Program-made: the position numbers and the translations under genes
NCBI GenBank assembly: GCA_902806575.1
Contig: CADCXD010000002.1
Location: forward strand, 4,023,317 to 4,087,316
Direction: 5' to 3'
Origin: Jackrogersella multiformis
Taxonomy: Eukaryota; Ascomycota; Sordariomycetes; Xylariales; Hypoxylaceae
DNA: 64,000 bases
In this document: piece after piece, positions 25,699 to 37,300 of the stretch
How positions within the stretch are numbered: the stretch's first letter is position 1
How the letters are laid out: the number at the start of each line of letters is the position of its first letter
The notes under the pieces: model-generated
The model's input: the letters and a program-made list of their open reading frames with translations, nothing else
What the model was told of the DNA's origin: nothing
Databases searched by the model: none

Positions 25699-27325
25699 GT
25701 TGGCAATTCATTTCATATATTTCGCAGGGTTAGATTGTTACTAACGGCGGCTTCCCTTAAATTAGTTGGTGAGACAATACCTCTTCCCGACCTGTCAACC
25801 TGTCAGCCTATGAGACTGTTTATCCGTGGATAGAGACGAGAAATATTTATTAAGGCTTCTGAGTAACGTCATTGGTCAACACAATACCCCTTTGTCTCAA
25901 ATACCTTCCGTATAATCAAAAGCATTACCTAGGTACCTAAGTAATATAAGTATTATCATACCCATACACTATAAAAAGAGGTTGAGCTTAATTAATTTTG
26001 ATATCATCCCCATCGGACATCCATTGTCCCTAGATACATACCTTAACCTAGCCTACCTGGGCGGCTACTAAAGTTAAATAAGTACTTTAATTAAGCAACG
26101 AGATGGTTACAACAAGTCGGATAACAAAGTCAAGGCCAATGTAACAACCCGATCAGTCGTAACTTCAATCGCAACTTCAATTTAATCCTGACTAATCTAG
26201 GCACCTAGGTAGAGTTCAATTCTATTAGCGGCGGCAACCTACATGATTCGATAAGCCACAAAGCCACGAGACAGGAGGGGTGTGTGTTTAGAACTGCTAC
26301 ATCCCCGGTAAGACCGGCGCGATCCCTGTTTATGTCCAGCAGTCTGAGAGAGTTTGAGCAGATTTTATTCCTACGCTTTCCTGAAATAGCTAGAAAGCCC
26401 GATTAACGGGAACCCCCGACCCAACGACCCAAGGAACCGGGGGCCTCATCAGCCTCTCATAATATAGGAAGGGACATTTACGATATGTCATTATGTGGAG
26501 TTAACGAGTTACACAGGGAAGGGACACGAAATCTAAATATGTAGGTAGCTAATCCTTCCGAGGTTCACATTGACTACTTGGTACCTACTTACTACCTAGG
26601 TATGTACCTACCTAGCATGTAGGTAACTAAAGTTACAACTTATACATACTTATAACTTACTTGCCTACATACTTCCTAGGTACCTAGGTCGGCAAGCTAC
26701 CTACACCTACCTACATATAGGTAGCTGAAGTAATGCATTGCAACGGACCCTACCAAGGTAAAATGCAGTCAGCGGTCTAACCACGCCATACTAGTATCCA
26801 TTCTATAACGGCCATGAGCAAATATCTAATTTGTCTACCTAGGTAGGTAGGTATGTAAACTTGGAGCCCCGGCACGTCGAGACTTGACTGCCTTTCAACA
26901 TACCTACATCCCTTTCCTAACTATGCCCTTCCTAACTATACCCTGCTACGAATCTGCAACAGCAACCGTTTAGATCGTCGAGGATATACCTACCTAGGTA
27001 ATAAAACATGCGCAGGTAACCCCAGCAAAAGACTAGTAACGTTAGCCGTCATATGTCATATTATAAGAATAGGTTGGAATGTCTTACTCTGCGATAGGTA
27101 CTCTACCATCACCTAACCTACCTAGGTACCTGAAGAAACAAGAGCATCTTTGAACGTGGTGAAATTTCAACATTGTTATCTACTTAGATGATACCGACAT
27201 TCTCAACTTAAGTCCTATCGCCAACAAACCTCTACGTCTTATCATACTTCTTCTCTCTGCTAGCTCTCTCGGCCTGAGCATTCAAGCACCTCAACAACGC
27301 CGAGACACCATCATCGACCAACAAG
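25699..27325. other. palindrome-rich intergenic, promoter side of Ctr gene
   Basis: No gene. Dense copies of TACCTAGGTA and half-sites TACCTACC/GGTAGGTA (26180-26210, 26530-26720, 26835-27005, 27115-27130). Confidence 0.6.
26520..27130. repeat. dense cluster of TACCTAGGTA palindromes
   Basis: More than a dozen full or half copies of the 10-bp palindrome in about 600 bp, in varied spacing and both as TACCTACCTA and CTAGGTAGG runs. Seen directly. It has no coding potential and no transposon-like ends. Confidence 0.8.
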
Positions 27326-28032
27326 ATGGATATGACCATGGTGACCTCGGCAACCGCGACAGCTATGGAGAGCATGACTATGACGAGTGGAAGCTCGATG
27401 GCGTCGTCTACCGCAGGAATGGATATGGACTCGGGGTCATCATCATCGTCCATGATGATGACTTCAGCAGAAATGGCTATGGTCTTCTTCCAGAGCGTCA
27501 CAACTCCGCTGTACTCGAGCGCTTGGACCCCGCAAGGTGAGGGTTCGTACGCCGGCACCTGTATCTTCTTAATTGCGCTGGCCCTGCTACATCGCGTCCT
27601 GATAGCCGGGCGGTCCATCTTCTTTGACTCGAACCAAGCACTTCACCGCCACCGCAAGGCCGTATCCTCGGATTCGGAGGATTACCCGGGCAGCAAAAGC
27701 GAGTTAGGATCGATGGGAAGCCAGTTCAGATCTCAGTTGAATAATCATCCGTTTCGAGTTGCGACCGAAACAATCCGTGCCCTCCTTGAAGTCGTGATTG
27801 GGGGTATTGGATACCTTCTGTAAGTAGGCTTTAATACCTCGCCTTTGTTTCGCTTCTCCGCAGAATACGGCAGACTTCCAGTATGAGACTTGTGAAGGCA
27901 CTACCTGACAGTATATATAGCATGCTGGCGGTGATGACGATGAACGTTGGCTACTTCCTCTCCGTACTTGGAGGAATCTTCCTTGGCACCTTCGTTGCTG
28001 GTCGTTTTGGCGCTGGCGACAACCACCATTGA
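27326..28032 (+). CDS. Ctr-family copper transporter
   Basis: Exons 27326-27819 and 27921-28032; 201 residues. The extracellular N-terminus is rich in Met motifs (MDMTM, MESMTM, MDMDSG, SSMMM) that bind Cu(I). TM1 is YAGTCIFLIALALLHRVL. A cytosolic Ser/Lys-rich loop follows, then TM2 with the MxxxM selectivity motif (MLAVM TMNVGYF, joined across the intron) and TM3 with small-residue packing (GGIFLGTFVAG). It ends in DNHH, a likely metal-relay tail. Family knowledge: Ctr proteins form trimers in the plasma or vacuolar membrane and move Cu(I), which must first be reduced, so the reductase gene upstream is a natural partner. Length is typical. The identification is firm; location in the cell is inference. 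Confidence 0.92.
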
Positions 28033-29105
28033 AGTTGCAGCCTCTCAAATATCATTTAAGATATCACGCATTAGATCGGTACTCGTGGGTATCATGAGGA
28101 ACTAACCTGAGGACTATGATAGGGATTAAAAGATAAGAGAAGTTTCACAAAAGAAGGCGGATACCTACCAAATCGCTATTATAAGCAGCATCGATTACTC
28201 CCTTAAGCTTAAGTGAATGGCGCGAAGGGTACTGGGAATTTCTATATATTAACCACCTTAACTTAAATGGTAATCATATAACATATCTTCACATCCCCTA
28301 TATAAGGATTTAGTTAATCATTCACATGAAAAATAAAATATTAATTCTATTATTTACCACATATCTATAGTATCCGTACCTATAATATAGCATAGTTATT
28401 TCGTATAATTATGCTTATAAAACGAATATTATATACATTTTTATTATTAATTTAAATAACCGGAAAGAATTAATTAACATTACATTTATATAGGTATTTA
28501 AAATAAGAGCCGTTTATACTCAGTCAATATTAAAATGAAGTTGATTATTATACTTAACCTCAAATAAGGGTCCTGGCTGATGAATTCAATCATAAATGAA
28601 CCGACTGACTAATCGTGCAATTCATTACACTGACGCCCAAGCAACTCCCATTAGGTAGGTAGGTACCTAGGTAGCTTACCAGATGCTAATATAGCTAAAA
28701 ACAAAAAGGGGTATTCCAGTCCGCAATCCGATACAGGTTTTTAACATAGCAAATATAAAGGGTGTGAAAATTTCATCGTAATCCACATCGATAACCCATC
28801 AGGAATTAATCGTGGGAACTCTTCCACTGGACATCTTGCTCGTTGTATCCCACGAGGAAAACGGGTCATATCATCTACCTGAGGAAGGTAGGTACCCAGA
28901 TAGGTATTCATATTTCGCAATGCCAGCGTTATTATATACGACTTCGCGTAGCACACGATTGGCGGGATTTGTCGCTGCTGCTGATGTGCTTTGTTCGTCT
29001 ACAGTGTCCCGCGGCGTATAGTTAAAACCAGGGCGAAAACTGCGTAGGGTTAGATCGGAGAGGGCTGCTCTAGTGTAAGACGCAGTACGGCATCGACAAC
29101 TGTTG
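28033..29105. other. intergenic, AT-rich centre
   Basis: AT-rich island at 28210-28560, then a palindrome copy at about 28655. This is the 3' flank of both Ctr and the convergent UBTD gene. No gene seen. Confidence 0.6.
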
Positions 29106-30348
29106 CTACCGGTTGAAGACCAACGCATTCACCACATCGCCCTTCTTCCAACCCTGGCCCTCCAACGACGAATTCTCCTTAAGAATCTTGCCCATGTAGG
29201 CCACACGCACTCGTTTTGTTGGCGGTAGCTACGCCAAACAGTTAGGGCATACACGCCAATGAGGGAACGAGTCTGGGAACGGGGGTTGACAACCTACCCT
29301 GGATTCTTCTGCTACTTTCCTAGCAAAACTCCTTACAGTCTCGCTAGAGCCCACGCTGACTATAACATCTGGCAGGTTCTCGCTGAGTCTGGCGCGGACC
29401 CTTACCATATCCCTGATGTCTGCGACCCCCTTTCCCTTCTCCTCCCTCCGCCGCAAGGCCTCGTCTTCATCTAGCTCCTCCGTGGCGTCCTCTTCGCCTG
29501 CCAGGTCGTCGTCGCCGCCTTTCCGGCGCACGTCGGCCTTGCTCTTCTTCAGGCTACCCTCCCCAGTCACATTAACGGGGTCGCACACGATCCATTCGGG
29601 CAGTGAATAGTAATTGCCCAAAGCGTCGTACACGCCATTCGACAGGTCGCCCGTAGGTAGCGTCACCTCGGCAGCCTTTAGTATAATCTGCGCTGTAGCC
29701 AACCCGCCACTCCCGTCGTCGTCCCGAAGCCCTCCTCCGGCAGAACGGCTCTCATCCGCCTCCCACAGAACCTCCAGCGCCGCCTTCAAGACCTGCCATA
29801 CTTCGGATCGTCCCGCGACTCGTGTGTCGAAGAAGTCAGCTCGTTCCGTATCCAACTCGGAGCGCGTCCACGTGCGATCGCGCGCGACCCATTCGTGGCG
29901 CCGAAGAGGCTTATCTATATGCTGCGACAGCGGGGGGTGATGGCCGTGTGTTCGGTGGTGGTGATGGTGGGAGTGCGGCTGTTGCGAACGGGGAGACTGG
30001 GGTGGTTGGTGAGAGCGAGAGGCGACTCGCGAAGCCGGAGCACTATCGTCGGTCGCGGAAGGGTGCAGTTGCGGCGGCGAGTTGATAGCGCGCGCAGAAG
30101 GCGACGCGGCACTACCGCCGGGATAAGGCGCATTTGGGCCAGCGGGCCGCGAGAAGCAGCAGCCCTACGAATGTCGCCGTTAGCTTGACCGTGAACGTCA
30201 ATACAGGGAAGACGAGTCTCATGAGTATCTAGTAGCACTTGCTACAAGACCACGACATGCGCCTCTTCGACCCTCATAATCTGCCGAATAAGGGTAGAGC
30301 TTGCAGATGGGGCGATCGGGGCGTTCGGGTGTTCGGTGATAGTACCAT
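29106..30348 (-). CDS. UBTD-type protein: DC-UbP N-domain plus ubiquitin-like domain, predicted lipid anchor
   Basis: Proposed exons: 30348-30346 (ATG only), 30164-29298 and 29228-29106; 330 residues. The mature start reads MGCCFSRP, a classic N-myristoylation (Gly2) plus palmitoylation (Cys3/Cys4) signal. A His/Pro/Ser-rich linker leads to the UBTD/DC-UbP domain (HEWVARDRTWTRSELDTERA, then FFDTRVAGR and GLATAQIIL), an acidic Lys/Glu spacer, and a ubiquitin-like fold at the C-terminus (DVIVSVGSS... LPPTKRVRVAYMGKILKEN... VVNALVF). Homologues link ubiquitin enzymes to membranes; precise role unknown. The intron after ATG uses a GTACTA donor, weaker than usual, so exon 1 is the least certain part. 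The intron at 29297-29229 is solid. The longest single frame lacks the ubiquitin-like end. Confidence 0.82.
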
Positions 30349-31233
30349 TGCTTTTTGCGGGTTGGTATGTTCAGCCACTCGAGAAGTGATTGTGCACACC
30401 CGGTGTAGACGACGTTGCTTCAACGCATTGTTGTATTTTTCGTTCCCACCAACGCCTCTCCTATTGTGGGGGGTTTTTGTTTCTCGTTTTCTCTCTATTT
30501 ATTCTTTGTACTTCGAGAGATATTGTAGATAGGCCTCACAAATTAGTCTGTTGAAGTGTGAGCCGGCATCGATGTTTATACGAAGGATTGTTCACTCGAC
30601 GTTGGAGGTCACGGCATGAGGCTTAGTAATGAATAACGAGTAACGAATCGATGGATCGACAAAGTTTGGTTTTGGTTAGTGACAAAAGTGACAATGATGA
30701 TAAGTACCTAGGTACCTAGCTACCCAGGCAGCCAGGTAGGGCTGGTACCTATGTTATGTAAGCATTGTACTATTAAGGTTCGTTATCACACTCAAGATGT
30801 ACCTACTGAAAATCCCAGATTAACCTTGCAGCAAGGTTAATAATCTAATAGGGGTACCATACTTACTGCCATTATGGGCGATGACCTAAACTTCGTAATA
30901 CCTAAATACATGTAGGTATTTACTTAAAAAGGTAAATGACGAGTTTATACTTAATAGGTAGTTTGCTGTCGTAATATGTAATAACGTTGCATACCTAGGT
31001 ACTTATTGCTCGTCGTTGTCCACCTTGTCTTAAGCAATACCCTGGACCAGTATTATTGATGCATAGGGGTTACACGTCCAATAATACATAAGTCAGACCT
31101 TGCTAAGTACCTACCTAGGTACAACGATGTTCTAATAATGCGAAGACCTCTTCGATAATTAACAAAAAAAGGACCAACTACCTACCTAGTTAGGTAAATG
31201 GCCACTTGTTACAGTTCGTACATCCATTGTCAA
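30349..31233. other. palindrome-rich intergenic
   Basis: Promoter of the UBTD gene (left) and 3' flank of dim-5 (right). Many TACCTAGGTA copies lie at 30700-30750 and 30900-31195. No gene seen. Confidence 0.6.
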
Positions 31234-32317
31234 TCACCAGAGGTAGCCTCTGCAGTTCACGCTACCACACAAACATCTTGTCATATCCTTCTGCTTCTCT
31301 GGGTCAAGAGCATCATTCTCTGAGTCGTCAATCCCATCCACGTAGTCGAACGTCAACTCCTCGCCTCTTGGTATATCCCTGATCGCGAACAACGCTAGGT
31401 CGTGGAGGTGCTTATCTGCATGGTCACCCACTCGCGCGAAGATGCGCATGTTCGGCTCACATGAGTGGTTGACAAATCTAGTCGGGCCCGACATAAACTG
31501 GCCGTCTACTTCCAATGGCGATCCTCGCAGACGCTCGTCGTACGATTCCGGGTCAGAGAATTTATCCAGCGCGAAGAGGTAGACATCCTTACGCTGTGCG
31601 AAATGCGACTTCGCCCGTCGGCGGCTAGCCTTGTGTGCGGTGATGATCTCGCCCATATATTTGTCTACAAATTGGCCTTTCTTGACGTCTACCGTGCTCC
31701 GCACCCCCCAACCTCGATTCCTCGTCCGGAAGACCTGCAGGGGCACCTGGCGACCTCTCTCCACCACCCGGTTAGGGCAGTCTGAGCCGCACGCACAGCT
31801 CTCGTGGCACTCGTAGATAGGGTCGCGGGAGGTAAGAAACCTAGAACGTAGGTGGCCGGACCTGGTACCATGAGAGTGATAGGCGTAGACTTTCCTGCGG
31901 GGCTTCTCGCCGTATGTACCGTCAACATCTTCGTCGTCAGAACTGCCGTCTTCGACATCTTGAAGGCAATTGCATGTGCTGTATTGGCAGTCGTCCGAAT
32001 CGACGCACTCGCAGCCGATGAGGAACTCCTTCTTAGTTGGTCCTACACCCTTTCCGAGAATCGAGCTTTCCACAAACCGGAAGTCGGGGTCGAGCGCGGC
32101 GTCGTCTTCGGTATTGACGATTGTGACCGGAAACCGAGCGTGTGTCGCGAACGAGCGAACCTGGCAGAAGTGGCAGTGTCGCTTTTCACCTTCACGGCCC
32201 TAGTGATCAATTTATCATGGTCAGCATTCGTATATTGCGGCCTTACACTTTACAAGAAAATAGGGAGCTAACAGGCTCGCCGTGATAGTAAAAGTGCAAA
32301 CGCGCAGCTTCGTTCAT
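31234..32317 (-). CDS. dim-5: histone H3K9 methyltransferase DIM-5/Clr4 (SUV39 family)
   Basis: Exons 32317-32249 and 32199-31234; 344 residues, near the length of characterised DIM-5. Order of parts: a short N-terminus without chromodomain (as in DIM-5), a pre-SET zinc cluster (GCECVDSDDCQYSTCNCL ... CHESCACGSDCPNRV), the SET core with RGWGVRS, the SAM/active-site NHSCEPN and a LTFDYV tyrosine, and a post-SET CLCGSVNCRGYLW. All zinc cysteines and NHxCxPN residues are present, so an active trimethylase is expected. It marks H3K9 in heterochromatin, and in Neurospora this directs DNA methylation to RIP-mutated repeats. The intron (32248-32200) has a GTGTAA donor, unusual at +3, but a perfect CTGAC branch. 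A RIP-mutated retrotransposon begins 1.7 kb upstream. Confidence 0.93.
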
Positions 32318-33378
32318 CTTGTATCTAAGGGTTTTGAGGTGAGAGTGGGACTGTCACCGAAACCCATGGACTTTAAAGCGACGATCGAACAGTTCCATGG
32401 TTCGAGCCAACAACGAGGCCAGCTACGATCAGTACAGCCAAGGCTTTGGAGGTAGGTAGGTAGGTATCAACTTTCGAGGAGGTATATGTACCTACCTACA
32501 TCCATGTAGGTACCTAGGTAAGTAATGGATGACAAGTCGTCACGATTATTAACGCGTGTAGAATTAAATACCTACACGGAAGGTCCTAGGCTGCTAGGTA
32601 GGTAGGCACACTAAAACTCTAGGTACATAAGTACCTAGGTAAGCTTTGTGCAAGCACCAAGTGGCGCCCAGGTGTTAAGGTAAATTACGGTATCTCCGAA
32701 GAATAGCCGGAGACAAATATTGTACGAACCTTGTAGGAGTATTATTGCTTCTCCTTCCCCTTCCCCTTTTTTCCTTCGAGAACCGTGAATGAATTCCCTT
32801 TTTTCAGTCATCATTTATATAAGTACTTATTTAAGTAGTTATACTTTATATAATTAATACTATTATCATTGCATGCCTCTAGATTATATTTACAAACTTA
32901 AGAGTGTAAATATTATAAAAAATAAAATAAAATATATTATATATAAATTATTATAATAAGGCTTATTACTTATTATAGGAATTTTAAATTTTAAATACCT
33001 AATACTTAATAAGTTTAAAAAAAAGGCTAATCTAGTTGTTAAATTATTCTTTAGGCAGACCTAGCCATTAATAAGTAAAAATAATACTTTGAAAATACCT
33101 AAAAATTCTATAAGCTTTTCCGTTGGCCTTCTCCCTCCCATTTAATAACCTATACATTACCTAGGTAAACATGGTATTATTTTGTTAGATGCAGAGTTCC
33201 CAATTGCCGTGTAATTACCGTCGGCCCATCCATGAGAACTTGGGGGTAAAGCGGCAGAGTAATGGTCTCAGTTAACTCCTCAAACGCATCATTTAATACC
33301 GCAGTGAATCCATCTGCTTCGAAAATTTGATTCCGAAGTCTACAAGGAGGAAACTTTGTCTTAACGCAACGGTACACC
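32318..33378. other. divergent intergenic with palindromes and AT-rich island
   Basis: Palindrome cluster at 32450-32640, then an A/T-rich tract at about 32810-33125 that resembles mildly RIP-affected DNA. The shared promoter space of dim-5 and the broken methyltransferase gene. A small minus-strand frame at 33177-33398 has no support. Confidence 0.55.
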
Positions 33379-34015
33379 ATGACTATCACGGCGAGCACAA
33401 ACCAGACTGGGACTGAGTCATCAACTCATATCTCTCAGTTCTATTACGAGACGCTGGAAACGCTGCCAAAACCTCTTTCGGATTTGCTTACATCATACTC
33501 CAGCATACCTAAGGGTGTACAGCTTGATCATGTCGTCAAACTACGGAACGAAGCGTACGCACGCTTTCCGTATCCGTGCCTTGGGACCTTTAGATTCCTC
33601 GAATTCGACCTAGCTGCTCACTATGCGTACCGGGAACATGTGCTGTCCCCGCTGAGAAATCCCAGCCTAGATGGTGTAACTGAGCCGTTGTTTCTCGACT
33701 TGGGAGCCTGTTTCGGCCAGGACCTCCGCAAGCTCGTCTTCGACGGCGCTCTCGTGCACCGTCTATGGGCTAGCGACATTGAGTCCAAGTTTATCGAGCT
33801 CGGATTCAAGATGTTCAACGATACGGATAAATTGTCAAGAAACCACTTCCTGTGTCCCGGTGACTTGCTATCGAACTCGCCCGAGGACAAACTCTGGGTT
33901 CTAGACAACAGGGTTACTATATTACATATGACAGCTGTGTTTCATTTATTCTCCCTTGAGAATCAGAAGACGGTAGCCGATCGATGCCTACGGCTCTTAA
34001 GGAAGGATACTGGCG

Positions 34016-34020
34016 GTCCG
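34016..34020. repeat. target-site duplication, left copy (GTCCG)
   Basis: Five bases directly before the 5' LTR, identical to the five after the 3' LTR at 40862-40866. Integrases of Ty3/Gypsy elements typically leave 5-bp duplications. Confidence 0.92.
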
Positions 34021-34334
34021 TGTCATACGGATAGGCTCCACGAAGCAAAGTATGATCAATATATACATACATATTAGTTAATACGAGATATGTTAGAACT
34101 TATGAAACAAAGTTATTAAATAAGGTTAATCAAAAGATTTAATTAATATATATAAGATTAAACTAATAGGAATAAGAAGGCGCTAACAACGCTTAAAGAG
34201 ATATTTAAATTATATATATATAAGTTATTATACCTCGTTTTGTAAAAAGGAATAAAAAGTAAGAATTTTAAAATTATAAAAAATTATAATTCGAAATTAA
34301 ACTATAAGTTTTAAGCTTTATTACCCTTATTATA
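34021..34334 (+). repeat. 5' LTR (314 bp)
   Basis: Begins TGTCATACGG and aligns without gaps to 40548-40861. Its outer (left) end keeps more G and C; its inner end is almost pure A/T. Confidence 0.92.
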
Positions 34335-37300
34335 AATAATTCTTTTTTATCTTAAAAAAACCTTATTTTAAAAAAGTATATATCTTTTTAAAAAAAATTA
34401 ATCCTTTTATTAAATTATTTTATTTTAATTACTTATAAACGATTAATTTACTTAAAGAAATTTCTTATTAAAATATATTATATTAATATTATTTATTAAT
34501 CTTATTATTACGTACGTTATTATAATTATAAAAAAAACTTTATACTTTATTATTTTTTAAACATTTAAGTTAAATATTTATATTTTAACTTTATTATTTA
34601 TTAATTTATAAAACCTTAAATTACCCTCGTTAAACGATAAATAATTTTTTAAATCCTTAATAATATTTTTTTTTACGAAACCTTAAAATTAAAAATAAAT
34701 ATAAAAAAAATTATTATTTATAAGAACTTATTAAGATTAAATAACGCTTTAATATGCAATTCCTTACTAAAATACTTGAAATGGAAAATATATTACCTTA
34801 AAACCTTTCCTTTATTCCCGGATTATTTTAACTTAATAATAATAATATTATAATCTTTTATAATTTTTAAAACTATAAAATAATTATATAAAACGTTTTT
34901 AATATTAATAATATCGAAGTTAATTTTAATAATTTTTTTATATAATTTATTAAACTTTATTAAAAAATATATAATAATTATTATATTATTTAAATATTTA
35001 TTATTATTATTACGAGTAATTAAATTATTAATAAAAACCAAATTTAAAATTAATATAATATAATTTAAATAATTTATAATATAATAATTTAACTTAATTA
35101 AACCGGTATAATGTTAATAAACGAATAAATAATTTATTTTAAATAATAAGTTTAATAAATTAGCTTAAATTTCTTATAATAAGTTTAAAATATAATTATT
35201 TAATATATATAAAATAATTAAACCTAATAAAAAATTATTAATAAATTTAAAAAAATAACTAATTATTATTAATAAATTTTTTAAACTTTTTATTAAAATA
35301 TTAAAAAGTAAAAAGATCTTTAATAAAAAGTAATAAATTAAGTTTACACTAAAAAATCTTAAATTAATAATTTTTTTATAAGAAAATATATAAACTTTAC
35401 GTATATTAATATAAAAACTTACCATTAATTTAATAACTTAAAGGCTTATATTTAAGTTATTTTTAATAAATTTAATACTTAATTAATTTTTAATAAACTA
35501 ATTAATATTAATTTTATTTTAAAAAATATTAAAAGGTATATTATATTAAAAACGTTAATTAAATTAAATCCCTTTAATCAAAAAAACTTAATATACTTTA
35601 AAGTATTATTTATTAAATATTTTAATTTAAAAGCTTAAATAAAGAACCTTTTTTTTTTATAATCCTTTTTACGAGCTTAAGTTAAAAAAATAATTAAAAA
35701 GGTTTAAATATAATTTAATAATAATTTAAGTAATTCCGATTCCGATAATTAATCTTGGAATCCTAAATTATTTAAAGACTTTCTTAAAAGATTACCCCGG
35801 GATAATCTTACGTCCTTATATAATAATAAAGATTCTTTATTTTAAAATAATAATAATTAATTATTTAAAGCCTTAAAATGATTAATTTATTCCTCTTACG
35901 TAATAATTATTATTAATTTAATATAACTTAATAAACTTATCGTTTATAATAAAAAGGATTTTATAAAGTTTTAGATTTAATAAATAAAAGTTAAGGTATA
36001 TTTAAAAATATATATAGAATTTTTTTTTAAAGATTTTTATTATATTAATTAAATTAAATTATTATTATTTAAAAAAGTATAACTATAATATTAATAACGT
36101 AAAAGCTAAATTATATGGTTAAAAATCTTTAACATTTAAATAATATATATTATTACTTTTTAAGAACGTTTTATAAATTTTTTGGAAAGATATTATAATT
36201 CGAAAAAAATAAATAAGCTTAAATATTAAAGAAATATTACTTAATATTTTATTAAATTATTAAACCTTAATAAAATAATTTAATAATTTAGAATAACGTT
36301 TTAAAACTATATCGTTAAAACCTTTTTTAACGAAATTATTAAATTAATTTATTTTAAATAAAGAAAATTTTTAAATATAAATAAAAAATTTTTTGCCGTT
36401 ATTTAAAAAATAAATTAAATATATAAAAATATATTAATTAATCCTGGTATTTCAAGAAAAGAAAGGTTCGCTTTAACTTAAAAACCCTTAAAGTTAAGTT
36501 AAGCCAATTATAAAAAAAAAATCGTTTTAATTTAAGTTAAGATTAATCCTTAAAAAATAACGATAAACCTAAAAATAAAAATAAACCAAGATTAAATTAA
36601 AAGGATAAGATTTAATTTAATAATAAAAATATTTTAAAAAGGATTAATTAAGTAGATATAAATTAATAAAAAAAAGATAAAAAATCTTATTAACGTTATA
36701 AATGTAATAATTATTAAATTTTTTTTTATTTCGTAAAAAAAGATATTAATGATAAAGATTTACTATTAAACTTAAATAAAAAATTTTCCATAAAATAATC
36801 CTGAGATAATAATACTTAACCTACACTTTCATTATAAAAAAAGGTATAAATAAATGTAGCCTTATAGGAATTATTTTATCCTTAAATTATAAAAATCGAA
36901 GATTTTGATTCGGATTTTTAAAAGGCTTTAACGTTATACCTCGTTAAATCTTATAGCTAAATTAAAATAAAATATACCAAGTTATGGTAATTAAGAAATT
37001 AATAAAAAATAAAATAAAGGTTATAAAAAAACTTTATTTAAAATTAACTTTAAAATATAAACCTATTATTAATATAATATTATTATATAATAAAAATAAA
37101 TATTAAGTATAAATATTATTAAACTTTAAAAACTTAATTTTAATAATATCTTTTTTTAAAATAAAAAAATAAAAGTTATTAATTATTAAAAAATAATATA
37201 TTTAACTTATATTAACCTTTAATTTAATTTAATTTTTTTTTTATAAAACATTATTATATTAATCTCCTTATCTTTTACTATTAAAAAAACCATTTCTTTT

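Noticed and set aside
29815..30238. Several overlapping frames on both strands
   Set aside because: GC-rich shadows of the His/Pro/Ser linker in the UBTD gene; only the frame giving HHPPLSQHIDKPLRRHEW is consistent with the domain.
34823..35425. Two minus-strand open frames rich in Asn, Ile and Leu
   Set aside because: Open by chance in A/T-only DNA; the element's coding strand is plus.
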